DNA of 64,000 nucleotides from Taibaiella lutea (GTDB lineage: Bacteria > Bacteroidota > Bacteroidia > Chitinophagales > Chitinophagaceae): the NCBI RefSeq assembly GCF_008629695.1, contig NZ_VWSH01000002.1, positions 403,410 through 467,409 of the forward strand, read 5' to 3'. Shown piece by piece: positions 52,618 through 62,051 of the stretch; positions within the stretch are counted from its first letter, which is position 1; each line of letters opens with the position of its first letter. The notes under the pieces are model-generated. The model worked only from the letters and a program-made list of their open reading frames with translations. It had not been told where the DNA came from and made no database searches. The position numbers were made by a program, and so were the translations under genes.

Positions 52618-54213
52618 TTAATTTACGGCTGCATTCTGCAAACCGGGAACAGGCTGAAAAGCTTTACCTGATGATTTTCCGGAAAAAAGAAACAGAAATA
52701 AAAACGTAAGCGCCGCATTTATAATCAGTAATTCCACACCAATTTTATAGCCGCCGAAAATGTTTTCGGAAAGCTTAGTAAGCATAGCTTCTGTTGAAGG
52801 AGACAAACCAAACTTTGGTACATACCAACTATAATTATTTACCATGTCTATTGCAAGTGTAAGCAACATTGCAATCATACAAAGTATGAATGGCATTTGC
52901 TTCTGAACAGTGCGGCGTGTAAGTATTCCGAAAGCAAATAAGCCAAGCAAAGGGCCGTAAGTAAAGCCTGCCAGTTTCAATAATACATCAATCAGTGAAC
53001 CATTATCAACAACCCTGAAAAAGAAAATACAAAAGAGGAATACCACTGCAAATGCATTGTGAACAATAAGCCTTGTCTTTGTTTTTTTCTTTTCTTCCTG
53101 CAAGCTGTCGCCTTCAATTTTTGCGCCATGCTTGCCCATCTTCATCCCCAGAATATCAATGCAGAATGAAGACGTCAATGCAGTTAAAGCGCCGTCAGCA
53201 CTTGGAAATAAAGCAGAAATCAGTCCGATTACAAAACATATTGTTATAAAGAAAGGCAAGCCGCTTTGCAATGCAATGGCCGGAAATAATTGATCGCCCT
53301 TGGCATCAATGCCATTTTGCGCAGCATAAATACTAAGTACGCCACCTAAAAACAAAAAGATGAAAACAACGATCATTTGCATAGTTCCCATCACCACCAT
53401 GTTTTTTTGTGAATCTTTCAGGTTGCTTACGCTGATGTTTTTCTGCATCATTTCCTGATCCAATCCGGTCATGGCAATAGTTATGAATGCGCCGCCCAAT
53501 ATCTGTTTCAGAAAGAAATTGCCGGGTAAAGGATCTGTTGCAAATATTTTTGTCATTCCGTTCTTTGAAACAGCAGCCCAGGCTTCGGATAAAGAGAAAT
53601 GCAACTGGCCCGAGATATAAAACAAGCTTACCAGTAAAGCCAGCAGCATGAATGTGGTTTGTAAAGTATCGGTCCAGACAATGGTTTTTACGCCGCCTTT
53701 GTAGGTGTAAAGCAATATCAATACAAGAATGATAACAGCTGTTGCTTCAAAAGAAATACCCAAATCCTTTAAAACAAAAAGCTCCAGTACTTTAATTACC
53801 AGATATAAGCGAAGCGTTGCCCCTAATGTCCTTGATAGAATGAAAAAGAAGGAACCCGTTTTATGGGCATTCACGCCAAGCCTTTTTTCCAGATAAGTAT
53901 AAATTGAAGTAAGCTGCATTTTATAATAAACAGGCAGCAACACATAAGCTACAATAAAGTATCCTATCCAATAACCCAATGTTACTTGAAAATAGCCGAA
54001 CGCCCCGCCGCCAACCGTTCCGGGAACACTGATGAAGGTCATGCCTGATAGCGACGTGCCTATCATTCCGAAAGCCACCAGCCACCATTTACTGCTCCTG
54101 TTACCAACAAAGAATGATTCGTTGTTGCTGCCGCGTGCTGTATAAAACGCTACACCGAGCAGTAAGGCGAAATAAGAAAGGATAATTATAAGTAAGATGT
54201 GTTGCTGAGACAT
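52618..54213 (-). CDS. Sodium:solute symporter family transporter
   Basis: 531 residues, about 13 membrane segments of the SSS (solute:sodium symporter) fold. Markers: WLVAFGMIGTSLSGMTFISV and PGTVGGGAFGYFQVTLGYWI near the start; YTYLEKRLGVNAHKTGSF; VWTDTLQTTFMLLALLVSLF; GLDQEMMQKNISVSNLKDSQ with the usual substrate/ion part; SALFPSADGALTALTSSFCI (the Na+ site helix). Substrate cannot be told (sugar, proline or other). Followed downstream by the shared terminator with clpS. Confidence 0.9.
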   Translation of the reverse strand: MSQQHILLIIILSYFALLLGVAFYTARGSNNESFFVGNRSSKWWLVAFGMIGTSLSGMTFISVPGTVGGGAFGYFQVTLGYWIGYFIVAYVLLPVYYKMQLTSIYTYLEKRLGVNAHKTGSFFFILSRTLGATLRLYLVIKVLELFVLKDLGISFEATAVIILVLILLYTYKGGVKTIVWTDTLQTTFMLLALLVSLFYISGQLHFSLSEAWAAVSKNGMTKIFATDPLPGNFFLKQILGGAFITIAMTGLDQEMMQKNISVSNLKDSQKNMVVMGTMQMIVVFIFLFLGGVLSIYAAQNGIDAKGDQLFPAIALQSGLPFFITICFVIGLISALFPSADGALTALTSSFCIDILGMKMGKHGAKIEGDSLQEEKKKTKTRLIVHNAFAVVFLFCIFFFRVVDNGSLIDVLLKLAGFTYGPLLGLFAFGILTRRTVQKQMPFILCMIAMLLTLAIDMVNNYSWYVPKFGLSPSTEAMLTKLSENIFGGYKIGVELLIINAALTFLFLFLFSGKSSGKAFQPVPGLQNAAVN

Positions 54214-54290
54214 TGCAGTATTAAAATAAATTCATTCAGAATACAAGGACGCAAATGTAAGGCTAAATAGAAAATAATATAAGCTTAAAG

Positions 54291-55310
54291 CTAATGAATG
54301 GAAAACATCATCAGCAAGACAAACCCAATCATCAAAACCGTGAATACTATTGAATTAAGGAAAATAATAATGGTCGCTTTGAAAAAAGATGTCCCCATGC
54401 TTTCTTTATATAATTTCCGGTGACCGCGATAAAAATAATATACGCTCCAGAACCAGCCGATAATGAAAGTCAGGAATGTTATTACAGCCGGATTTACAAT
54501 ATAATGCCAGGGAATTAAATGACTGATGACCGTAAAAATGGTAGAAATTAAGAGCAGGAATGAAAAATTATGCAATGTGAAAATGGCATGATCAAAGTAA
54601 TACCATCTTTTTTTACCATGAAACAGCCAGACTATAAATGCAAATAATGGAAGATAGATAAAGAGTACTTTAGGAAAATTATGTTTTACACCTTCAATGA
54701 ATTCCTTTTTCGTTTCTTCGGTTGACAGGTTATGGCCCGCATCAAGGAATTGCCTGTTAAGGAAGTATGTCAGGCCTTTATCCCTTTCCTTTACAGGTAA
54801 GGCGTTCTGCGCCGAATCATACTCTTCTGCCGTCTGGAAGCCGCCTATATTGGAAGTCGTGATTTTTGCATCTTCTCCTAAAAGATTTATAGTGTCATGT
54901 TCTATCCCTTTCAATGAATCCAATTCCTTCTGAACAGTACTGTAAGTACTTCTCGATATTTCCGGATTTAGCTTTCTTTCATACTTCTCGTTTAAATTCG
55001 GGATGATAGCCGGCAAAAAGAAAGCAATAAAACTTATGAAGAGATACAGCCTTACCGGTGCAACATAAGTCATTCTTTTACCTGACAAATAATGTTGGGT
55101 CAGCAATGCCGGACGAAATAAAAGGTACTTTATGGTTTTCCAGAAATTGCTTTCATAATGCGTCAGGTCTTCCATAAAATGCCTTACCAGATGCCCGAAG
55201 GTCTGGCGTGTTTCCACGTTTTCCTGTCCGCATCTGCTGCAATAACGTTCCTCTACAGTATGGCCGCAATTTTCACAGGTTTTATCTTTTCTTAAATGGT
55301 GTTTGCCCAT
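54291..55310 (-). CDS. DUF3667 membrane protein with N-terminal zinc ribbon
   Basis: 339 residues. N-terminal zinc-ribbon CENCGHTVEERYCSRCGQEN (two CxxC pairs), then DUF3667 marks FMEDLTHYESNFWKTIKYL, FRPALLTQHYLSGKRMTYVA and PVRLYLFISFIAFFLPAI, followed by four or five membrane segments (WLFHGKKRWYYFDHAIFTL, and several after it). The family is typical of Bacteroidota; function unknown. Followed by a symporter on the same strand, 77 bp away, and preceded by a terminator. Confidence 0.9.
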   Translation of the reverse strand: MGKHHLRKDKTCENCGHTVEERYCSRCGQENVETRQTFGHLVRHFMEDLTHYESNFWKTIKYLLFRPALLTQHYLSGKRMTYVAPVRLYLFISFIAFFLPAIIPNLNEKYERKLNPEISRSTYSTVQKELDSLKGIEHDTINLLGEDAKITTSNIGGFQTAEEYDSAQNALPVKERDKGLTYFLNRQFLDAGHNLSTEETKKEFIEGVKHNFPKVLFIYLPLFAFIVWLFHGKKRWYYFDHAIFTLHNFSFLLLISTIFTVISHLIPWHYIVNPAVITFLTFIIGWFWSVYYFYRGHRKLYKESMGTSFFKATIIIFLNSIVFTVLMIGFVLLMMFSIH

Positions 55311-55383
55311 TGGTTTTTTGGTTCTTGGATTACTTCAGAAGAAGATTCAGCAATAAAGGTCCCAAATTAGAAAATTACCCTGT

Positions 55384-55421
55384 AAAAAAAGAAGCCAGGC
55401 TTTTAACCTGGCTTCTTTTTT
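55384..55421. terminator. Terminator hairpin
   Basis: Arms aaaaaaagaagccagg (55384-55399) and cctggcttctttttt (55407-55421) with a 7-nt loop, at the end of the outer-membrane barrel gene. Confidence 0.8.
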
Positions 55422-55435
55422 ATGCTTCAATAATT

Positions 55436-56119
55436 TTAAATGCCTATCGCAAACCCTACTCTCAGAAAAATGCCGCCCGCATAAGGACTTAGAGAAACCT
55501 TTTGTCCCTGAAAGTCTCTGGTATTGGAAGAAATATTCTGAAGCACATCATACATCGCCATCATAAAAAGATAAGACCCATTTCCCAATGGCTGGCGATA
55601 ACCGCCGCCTAATAATAAACTTGGAATAGTAACCCTGTGTACATCGGGAATAGCCCAACCATCTTTGTCAAATTTGGATCCGGAAGTCTGGTAATCTCCC
55701 ACATTATTCATTTCAAGCTCTGCCTGAAGCAAGATGTTTTCAATGATGGTATAACGTGTCCAGATACTTGCCGAATAAATAGACTGCGACAGATTCATAG
55801 ATTTCTGGGCACCGGTATTGGCATTATAGCTGGTATAATAATCCTTTATATTCAGGTAATTATACCCTAAAGAAATACCTGCCGCAAAATTGTCTGTAAG
55901 TCTGTACCCTACAGATGGTGCAACATATATGTTTGTATAAGTACCGAAGCCGAGGCCGAGGCCGCCGCCAAAAATAAGGCGGTGCGGGTCAAATCCTTTT
56001 TGTTCCGCATTTTCCTTATATCTTGCCTTTCCGGCTTTTCCGCTGCTGTTGTATGTTTCCTGAGCAAATGCCGAGCCTATGCCCAGACATAAAATGCTTA
56101 ATAATATTATCTTCTTCAT
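55436..56119 (-). CDS. Outer-membrane beta-barrel protein
   Basis: 227 residues. Signal peptide (LSILCLGIGSAFAQ) then about 20 residues rich in Lys/Gly and an 8- to 10-strand barrel pattern: FGGGLGLGFGTYTNIYVAP, SVGYRLTDNFAAGISLGYN, YSASIWTRYTIIENILLQAE, LLLGGGYRQPLGNGSYLFMM, and a C-terminal strand ending LRVGFAIGI. It has the alternating pattern and end of small outer-membrane proteins; not a TonB receptor. A CAAAGTTA (minus TAACTTTG) promoter box lies 26 nt upstream of the start. Confidence 0.82.
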   Translation of the reverse strand: MKKIILLSILCLGIGSAFAQETYNSSGKAGKARYKENAEQKGFDPHRLIFGGGLGLGFGTYTNIYVAPSVGYRLTDNFAAGISLGYNYLNIKDYYTSYNANTGAQKSMNLSQSIYSASIWTRYTIIENILLQAELEMNNVGDYQTSGSKFDKDGWAIPDVHRVTIPSLLLGGGYRQPLGNGSYLFMMAMYDVLQNISSNTRDFQGQKVSLSPYAGGIFLRVGFAIGI

Positions 56120-56144
56120 TTGTTTTTCGTCAAAATGATATTTG

Positions 56145-56152
56145 CAAAGTTA
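56145..56152 (-). promoter_or_regulatory. -7 box TAACTTTG of the outer-membrane protein gene
   Basis: Exact TAnnTTTG match on the minus strand 26 nt before the ATG; no clear -33 element. Confidence 0.45.
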
Positions 56153-56220
56153 GTCTAAATCAGCATTAATACGTTTAATCATGTCTTTTACGGGATGCAA
56201 TTTTATAAATGCATCTATAG

Positions 56221-57618
56221 CTAAAATATTTTTCCCGGATTCAGGATGCCTTTCGGGTCAAAGATTTGCTTTATTTGCCGCATCAGGTTCATCTGAACTT
56301 CATTGAAAACGATATTCATATAAGGCTTTTGCACATAGCCAATTCCATGTTCGCCCGAAATGGTGCCTTTTACAGAATGTACGTATTCAAAGATCTCCCG
56401 GATTGCAACAGGCAGCCCTTCATTCCAGAATTCATCAGACAAATCGCCTTTCACAATATTCACATGCAGGTTTCCATCTCCCGCATGACCATAACAAACG
56501 GATTTGAATCCATATTTATTGCCTGTTTTCTTTACGAAATGCAACAATTCAGGTAAGTAAGAGCGTGGCACAACCGTATCTTCTTCCTTATAAACAGAAC
56601 TATGCTTTACCGCTTCGCCAACAACACGCCTTAGGCGCCAGAGCTCATTTTTCTGTTCGCTATCCTCCGCAAAAAGAATTTCACCCGTTGCAAAATCTTC
56701 CATCAAAAATGAAATGTTTTCCATTTCTTTAAACAACACCTCTTTATCGTTACCATCCACTTCAATCAGTAAATGCGCCTGGATATTTTCAGGGACTGTA
56801 ACATTGCTTCCTGAATAATGGATAGCACAGGTTAATGCATCCTTTTCCATAAATTCCAGGGCAGAAGGCGTATGGCCTGAAAGCATTATTTTATTGACTG
56901 CTTTTGCGGCATCTTCGGCAATTTCAAATGGTACTAACATCAAAAGATTTTCCGCAGGGTAGGGAATAAGCTTCAGTACAATCTGGGTTACAACAGCCAA
57001 TGTACCTTCGCTGCCGACTATTAACTGTGTAAGATTATAACCCGTAGCATTTTTCAATGTATTAGCCCCCGTCCAGATGACCTCACCATCGGGCAACACT
57101 ATTTCCAGGTTCAGTACATAATCTTTTACGGTGCCGTATTTCACCGCCCTCGGGCCACCGCTGTTTTCCGCCACATTTCCGCCGATGAAGCAGGAACCCT
57201 TACTGGCAGGATCTACAGGATAAAACAAACCTTGCTCCTTTATAGCATTCTGCAATTCTTCCGTAATAATGCCGGGTTGCGTTATCACCTGAAAATTATC
57301 GACATCAATAGATATGATTTTATTCATCCTGCGCATATCCAGGCAAATGCCGCCGTGGACAGGCAATGCGCCGCCGCTAAGTCCTGTGCCTGCGCCGCGT
57401 GGCGTAACCGGAATATTATGCTCATTGCAATAACGCATGATTTTACTGACCTCTTCAGTTGAAGCGGGTTGCAGGATTATTTCAGGAGGGAAAACAAAAT
57501 CCTCCGTATTATCTGAAGAGCATCTTTCGATATTCTCCTCATCCGCAAGAATGAAAGAAGCCGGAAGTACTTCCCTGAAAAAATCAATATCGGAGGGTGT
57601 TATTTTGTTGAAAGACAT
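56221..57618 (-). CDS. FAD-binding oxidase (GlcD/D-lactate dehydrogenase type)
   Basis: The start at 57618 (MSFNKITPSDIDFFREVLPA) is preferred, since the family starts here; upstream in-frame Mets add a 38-residue non-family leader. 465 residues. The PCMH FAD-binding domain has TPRGAGTGLSGGALPVHGGI and GIITEELQNAIKEQG; PVDPASKGSCFIGGNVAENS and VGSEGTLAVVTQIVLKLIP follow; C-terminal CYGHAGDGNLHVNIVKGDLS and ISGEHGIGYVQKPYMNIVF are the FAD-oxidase C domain, with metal-site residues. Likely substrate glycolate, D-lactate or another 2-hydroxy acid. Single-gene unit. Confidence 0.92.
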   Translation of the reverse strand: MSFNKITPSDIDFFREVLPASFILADEENIERCSSDNTEDFVFPPEIILQPASTEEVSKIMRYCNEHNIPVTPRGAGTGLSGGALPVHGGICLDMRRMNKIISIDVDNFQVITQPGIITEELQNAIKEQGLFYPVDPASKGSCFIGGNVAENSGGPRAVKYGTVKDYVLNLEIVLPDGEVIWTGANTLKNATGYNLTQLIVGSEGTLAVVTQIVLKLIPYPAENLLMLVPFEIAEDAAKAVNKIMLSGHTPSALEFMEKDALTCAIHYSGSNVTVPENIQAHLLIEVDGNDKEVLFKEMENISFLMEDFATGEILFAEDSEQKNELWRLRRVVGEAVKHSSVYKEEDTVVPRSYLPELLHFVKKTGNKYGFKSVCYGHAGDGNLHVNIVKGDLSDEFWNEGLPVAIREIFEYVHSVKGTISGEHGIGYVQKPYMNIVFNEVQMNLMRQIKQIFDPKGILNPGKIF

Positions 57619-57987
57619 GTTTTGTGCGGACATTAATATAAATGGCTGTATTCCTGCAAAAGTCGATAAAAATTGCATTAAACGATAGATGCTGTCCTGC
57701 TTACTGTATCTGAATGAAAATAAAGGCTGCATAAACCGGCAGTCCTTTGGTTGTTTGTGGTTTGCGTTTTTATTTAAACCCTAATAATTGCCTTAAAAGG
57801 GGCTTTCAGGGACGTATTAATGGTAATTTCGTTAACGTTTCAGGAAGGTACTGCAGTTATGGTTGTATAAGATTTTTATGCATTTCAGGACGATCCTATT
57901 AGGGCAATATTCCGGATTAAAGAAAATAATATTGTTAGAGGTTGCTTTTAATTAATGCCTTTTTTCATTTTTTGTTGCTGTAAGCCT

Positions 57988-57995
57988 TACCTTTG
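57988..57995 (+). promoter_or_regulatory. -7 box TACCTTTG before ppa
   Basis: Exact TAnnTTTG match 56 nt before the ppa ATG at 58052; a TTTG lies 13 nt upstream, too close for the usual spacing. The rest of the 433-nt divergent gap from 57619 shows no other feature I can support. Confidence 0.45.
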
Positions 57996-58051
57996 CAGCC
58001 TTAAAAAAAATCTGAAAATAATTTTACGTGGAGTTAGAACTCGAAACTACT

Positions 58052-58600
58052 ATGCAATTTAATCCCTGGCACACAGTAAACTATGGCGATATTTCAGGAG
58101 ATGTGGTAAACGGCATCATTGAAATTCCAAAAGGTTCGCGTGCAAAATACGAACTACACAAAGAAACAGGCTTGCTGATGCTTGACCGTGTTTTATATTC
58201 ATCGGTATATTATCCTGCCAATTACGGCTTTATTCCCCAGACTTATTGCGATGACGGCGATCCGTTAGACATTCTTATTTTGTCTCAGATTGACATTCAG
58301 CCGCTTTGTATTGTTCCGGCAAAAATTATCGGCGTAATGCGCATGTTGGACCAGGGAGAAGCGGATGATAAAATCATTGCTGTTTGTGCAAACGACATGA
58401 GCGTTGCCCATATCAACGATATTTCCGAATTACCGCAGCATTTCCTTGCCGAAGTGCGTCAGTTTTTTGAAGAATATAAAACGCTGGAGAAGAAGGTAGT
58501 TAAGATAGAAGAATTTCAGGGGGCAAAACTGGCCAAGAAAATTTTCCAGCATGCTGTGAATGATTATAATGAGAAAATCAGGCCTACTTTAGAAGATTAG
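58052..58600 (+). CDS. ppa: Inorganic pyrophosphatase (family I)
   Basis: Hydrolyses pyrophosphate in the cytosol. The ATG at 58052 gives the family start [14 protein letters not shown] (182 residues); an in-frame GTG at 58028 would add eight residues. [40 protein letters not shown] and [17 protein letters not shown] hold the family signature DxDPxD ([12 protein letters not shown]), with the metal-binding Asp residues. Single-gene unit with terminator. Confidence 0.95.
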   Translation: MQFNPWHTVNYGDISGDVVNGIIEIPKGSRAKYELHKETGLLMLDRVLYSSVYYPANYGFIPQTYCDDGDPLDILILSQIDIQPLCIVPAKIIGVMRMLDQGEADDKIIAVCANDMSVAHINDISELPQHFLAEVRQFFEEYKTLEKKVVKIEEFQGAKLAKKIFQHAVNDYNEKIRPTLED

Positions 58601-58675
58601 TAAGCTGAAAATACGATTACAATAGATTTTTTGGAATGTCAGCAGGTCTGAGCAATTTCAAATGCCATAAATACT

Positions 58676-58704
58676 AAGCGACAGTCTACAACTGTCGCTT
58701 TTTT
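58676..58704 (+). terminator. Rho-independent terminator after ppa
   Basis: Stem aagcgacag / ctgtcgctt (58676-58684, 58692-58700) with a 7-nt loop followed by T's. Confidence 0.78.
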
Positions 58705-58837
58705 CATTTGATTTGCTGTTGGTCAAAGACCCGTATTGTATCGAAGGTCAAAAGACATAACGGCCGCGTTGCCGCCCGAATATTATCCGTAAATTCGCAC
58801 ACTTGTTATTTTTATTGAACAAATAATAGAAATTACG

Positions 58838-58903
58838 ATGCCTGATGTCTAATATCCAACATCTGACATCTGATATCTAAAATCTAATATCCAACATCTG
58901 ACA
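58838..58903 (+). repeat. Leader word repeat directly before polA
   Basis: Built from words such as tctaatatcc, aacatctga and catctgatatc. A 21-nt stretch is repeated exactly at 58848-58868 and 58883-58903; the second copy abuts the polA ATG at 58904. The remaining upstream region (58705-58837) shows nothing I can name. Confidence 0.75.
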
Positions 58904-61735
58904 ATGTCTGATAATAATAAAAAACTATTCTTACTCGATGCGATGGCATTGGTGTACCGTGCTTATTATGCCCTGATTCGCAGCCCGAGGATTACAAGCA
59001 AAGGCCGCAATACCAATGCACAATTTGGTTTCACCAATACATTGGTAGATTTAATCAATAAAGAAAGGCCGACACACATGGCTGTGGTTTGGGACACACA
59101 TGCGCCAACGGAAAGGCATATTGATTTTACCGATTATAAAGCCAACCGCCAGGAAGCGCCTGAAGACTTGATGAGCGCTATTCCCGATATTAAAAGAATT
59201 GTTGAATCCTTTAATATCCCATGTGTGGAACTGGATGGCTATGAAGCTGATGATATTGTCGGCACGCTTGCCATAGAAGCTGCGGATATGGGATACACGG
59301 TTTTTATGGTTACACCGGATAAGGATTACGGGCAGATTGTACGTGAGAATATTTACATGTATAAACCAGGCTTTAAAGGCGGCACATTTGAAATATTGGG
59401 CGAGAAGGAAGTTTGTGAGAAATGGGGTATCAATAATGTAAACCAGGTAATAGATATGCTTGGTTTAATGGGCGATGCGGTAGATAATATTCCCGGTATT
59501 CCCGGCGTGGGCGAGAAGACGGCAGCAAAACTGCTGGCTGAATACGGAACGCTTGAAAATATTCTGGACAATGCGCCGCATATTAAAGGCAAATTAGGCG
59601 AGAAAATAGCTGCAGGAAAGGAAAGTGCGCTGATGTCCAAGAAGCTGGCAACTATTATTACCAATGTCCCGGTTGAATTTCACGAAGAAAACTTCAGGAT
59701 AAAGGAAAAAAATGAGGCGGAAATGAGCGCCGTTTTTGCCGAACTGGAATTCAGGACCTTGGCGAAGCGTATTTTAGGAGAAACGCCGGCGCCTGCCAAT
59801 GCAGCAGATTCTAAACCTGTAGCATTGGACTTGTTTGGAGATCCGATTGAAGAACCTGTAACAAGCAGCACTGCATCATTCGGGCAGATAGATTTGTTTA
59901 CCGAAGCAGAGAATTTCAAAAATATAAGCGATACAGCACATCAGTATCATCTGGTTCAGTCCGAAGAAGATTTGCAACATTTTATTGCACAGGCATTGCA
60001 ACAAAAGGAAATTTGCTTTGATACGGAAACCACCGGAACTGATGCCATGCAGGCGGAATTGGTAGGCCTGAGCTTTAGCTGGGAAAAAGGTGAAGCGTTT
60101 TATATTCCCTGTACCGATAAAGAAGCAGAAGTTAAAGAGTTGCTTGAAAAACTGAATGTACTCTTTACAAAAGAAGATATTCTTTGGATAGGTCAAAACA
60201 TAAAGTACGATTTACTTATGCTGAAAAATTATGGTTTCGACTTAAAAGGCAAGCTTTTCGATACCATGATTGCGCACTATTCGTTTGAGCCGGAAGGTAA
60301 GCGTGGTATGGATTTGCTGAGTATGCGCTATTTGCAATATGAACCTGTAAGCATTGAAACCCTGATAGGCAAAAAAGGCAAAGGCCAGGGCAATATGCGT
60401 GATGTGGAAGTGGAATTGATAAAAGAATACGCTGCGGAAGATGCGGATATTACATTGCAATTAAAACAGCAGTTTGAGCCATTATTGAAGGAAGCCGAGG
60501 TAGAAGATTTGTTCTATAAAGTAGAGAATCCTTTAGTGCCGGTTTTGGCGCAAATGGAATTTGAAGGTGTTGGCCTTGATGTCGATTTCCTGAAAAACTA
60601 TTCGGATGCATTAGGCACAGCTATTAAGGAAGCAGAGCAAAAAGTATATGAACAAGCCGGTGTACAGTTTAACCTTGCATCGCCCAAACAGTTGGGAGAC
60701 GTGCTTTTTGACAAGATGAAGCTGGATGAAAAAGCCAAGAAAACAAAAACCGGTCAATATGCCACCGGCGAAGATGTATTGCAGAAGCTGCGCAATAAAC
60801 ATGAGATTGTTGACAGCATTCTGGTATTCAGGGAATACAGTAAACTGAAATCAACCTATGCCGATTCGCTGCCTTTGATGGTAAATCCTAAAACAGGCCG
60901 TATCCATACTTCCTTTAATCAGTCTGTAGTTGTTACAGGCCGTTTAAGCAGCAATAATCCCAATCTTCAGAACATCCCGATTAAGACCGATATGGGACGT
61001 GAAATAAGAAAAGCATTCAAGGCTTTTGACGATAATCATGTATTGCTTTCGGCAGATTATTCGCAGATAGAACTAAGGGTAGTGGCGGCTGTAAGCGGCG
61101 ATGTAAGCATGATTCAGGCGTTTAAAGATAAAAAAGATATTCACCGGGCAACCGCTGCAAAGGTTTATGGTGTGCCGGAAGAAGAAGTGACTTTTGAACA
61201 AAGAAGGAATGCAAAGGCTGTAAATTTTGGTATCATATACGGCCAGTCGGCTTTTGGGCTTGCAGAGAATTTAGGCATCAGCCGTACGGAATCGAAAGAA
61301 ATAATTGATAATTATTTCAAGGAATATTCCTCCGTAAAGAAATACATGGACGATTCGATTGCTTACGGGAAAAAGCATGGCTACGTCAAAACATTGATGG
61401 GCAGAAAAATCAAGTTGGCAGATATTAATTCCTCCAACCAGACAGTGCGTGGTTTTGCCGAACGTGTTGCCATTAACGCGCCCATACAAGGTTCTGCCGC
61501 CGATATGATCAAGCTGGCTATGATTAAAATAAGTGATGCTATGAAAGCGGCAAATGTAAAATCGAGGATGGTATTGCAGGTGCATGATGAATTGGTATTT
61601 GAAGTGCCATTGAATGAAGTGGAGCTGATGAAAGCTTTGGTAGTGGAAAACATGCAATCTGCCTTAACTTTGCCAAACGATGTTCCTGTTATTGCGGAAT
61701 CCGGAACGGGCAGGAACTGGCTGGATGCGCATTAG
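58904..61735 (+). CDS. polA: DNA polymerase I
   Basis: 943 residues with all three activities. Residues 1-290 are the 5'-3' flap exonuclease (LFLLDAMALVYRAYYALIR, DELDGYEADDIVGTLA-type motif, VTPDKDYGQIV, and GDAVDNIPGIPGVGEKTAAK). Residues 350-520 are the 3'-5' proofreading domain with DEDD motifs intact (CFDTETTGTD, IGQNIKYDLLML, YAAEDADITLQL). The polymerase domain has motif A LSADYSQIELRVVAAVSGD, motif B RNAKAVNFGIIYGQSAFGLA and motif C LQVHDELVFEVPL. Used for repair and Okazaki-fragment maturation. Confidence 0.98.
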   Translation: MSDNNKKLFLLDAMALVYRAYYALIRSPRITSKGRNTNAQFGFTNTLVDLINKERPTHMAVVWDTHAPTERHIDFTDYKANRQEAPEDLMSAIPDIKRIVESFNIPCVELDGYEADDIVGTLAIEAADMGYTVFMVTPDKDYGQIVRENIYMYKPGFKGGTFEILGEKEVCEKWGINNVNQVIDMLGLMGDAVDNIPGIPGVGEKTAAKLLAEYGTLENILDNAPHIKGKLGEKIAAGKESALMSKKLATIITNVPVEFHEENFRIKEKNEAEMSAVFAELEFRTLAKRILGETPAPANAADSKPVALDLFGDPIEEPVTSSTASFGQIDLFTEAENFKNISDTAHQYHLVQSEEDLQHFIAQALQQKEICFDTETTGTDAMQAELVGLSFSWEKGEAFYIPCTDKEAEVKELLEKLNVLFTKEDILWIGQNIKYDLLMLKNYGFDLKGKLFDTMIAHYSFEPEGKRGMDLLSMRYLQYEPVSIETLIGKKGKGQGNMRDVEVELIKEYAAEDADITLQLKQQFEPLLKEAEVEDLFYKVENPLVPVLAQMEFEGVGLDVDFLKNYSDALGTAIKEAEQKVYEQAGVQFNLASPKQLGDVLFDKMKLDEKAKKTKTGQYATGEDVLQKLRNKHEIVDSILVFREYSKLKSTYADSLPLMVNPKTGRIHTSFNQSVVVTGRLSSNNPNLQNIPIKTDMGREIRKAFKAFDDNHVLLSADYSQIELRVVAAVSGDVSMIQAFKDKKDIHRATAAKVYGVPEEEVTFEQRRNAKAVNFGIIYGQSAFGLAENLGISRTESKEIIDNYFKEYSSVKKYMDDSIAYGKKHGYVKTLMGRKIKLADINSSNQTVRGFAERVAINAPIQGSAADMIKLAMIKISDAMKAANVKSRMVLQVHDELVFEVPLNEVELMKALVVENMQSALTLPNDVPVIAESGTGRNWLDAH

Positions 61736-61751
61736 GGATTGTTTTATTATT

Positions 61752-61794
61752 GAATGGTGAAATGGTTGAATGGTTCAATTTAACCATAAAACCA
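61752..61794. repeat. atggtt word repeat / imperfect hairpin
   Basis: aatggtgaaatggttgaatg and then tggttcaatttaaccat form an imperfect inverted pair made of the words atggtt and aaccat, between polA and the small Cys-rich ORF. Confidence 0.5.
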
Positions 61795-61814
61795 TAATTA
61801 TAAATTGAGAAGAA

Positions 61815-61982
61815 ATGAGTGATGTAGTTGAGAAGCATTTAAAAATAGTTCAGGAGCCGTTTTGCGGAATTGCAGGGCATTTTCTTTCCTGTGCAAGAAT
61901 GTGTGAGTTTAAGAAGTGCTGCAAGAAATACAAACATGGCAAGCGCTGCAAGAAATGCCCTAAAGGAAAGGACGAAAAATAG
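61815..61982 (+). CDS. Small Cys/Lys-rich protein, 55 residues
   Basis: ATG to TAG, 56 codons including the stop. Seven Cys at residues 17, 26, 30, 35, 36, 45 and 48, plus His 22 and 41. The C-terminal half is strongly basic (EFKKCCKKYKHGKRCKKCPK). The spacing Cx3C, x4, CC, x8, Cx2C suggests metal (zinc) binding and/or nucleic-acid contact. Ordered amino-acid use and a start 79 bp after polA support a real gene. No signal peptide. I do not recognise a family. Too short for most automatic gene calls. Confidence 0.62.
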   Translation: MSDVVEKHLKIVQEPFCGIAGHFLSCARMCEFKKCCKKYKHGKRCKKCPKGKDEK

Positions 61983-62051
61983 TTTCCGGCTTAACAGGCG
62001 GTAAAAATTACAGACTCTTAAAAAATTTTTCAGGAATCTTTGCGTTTATAT

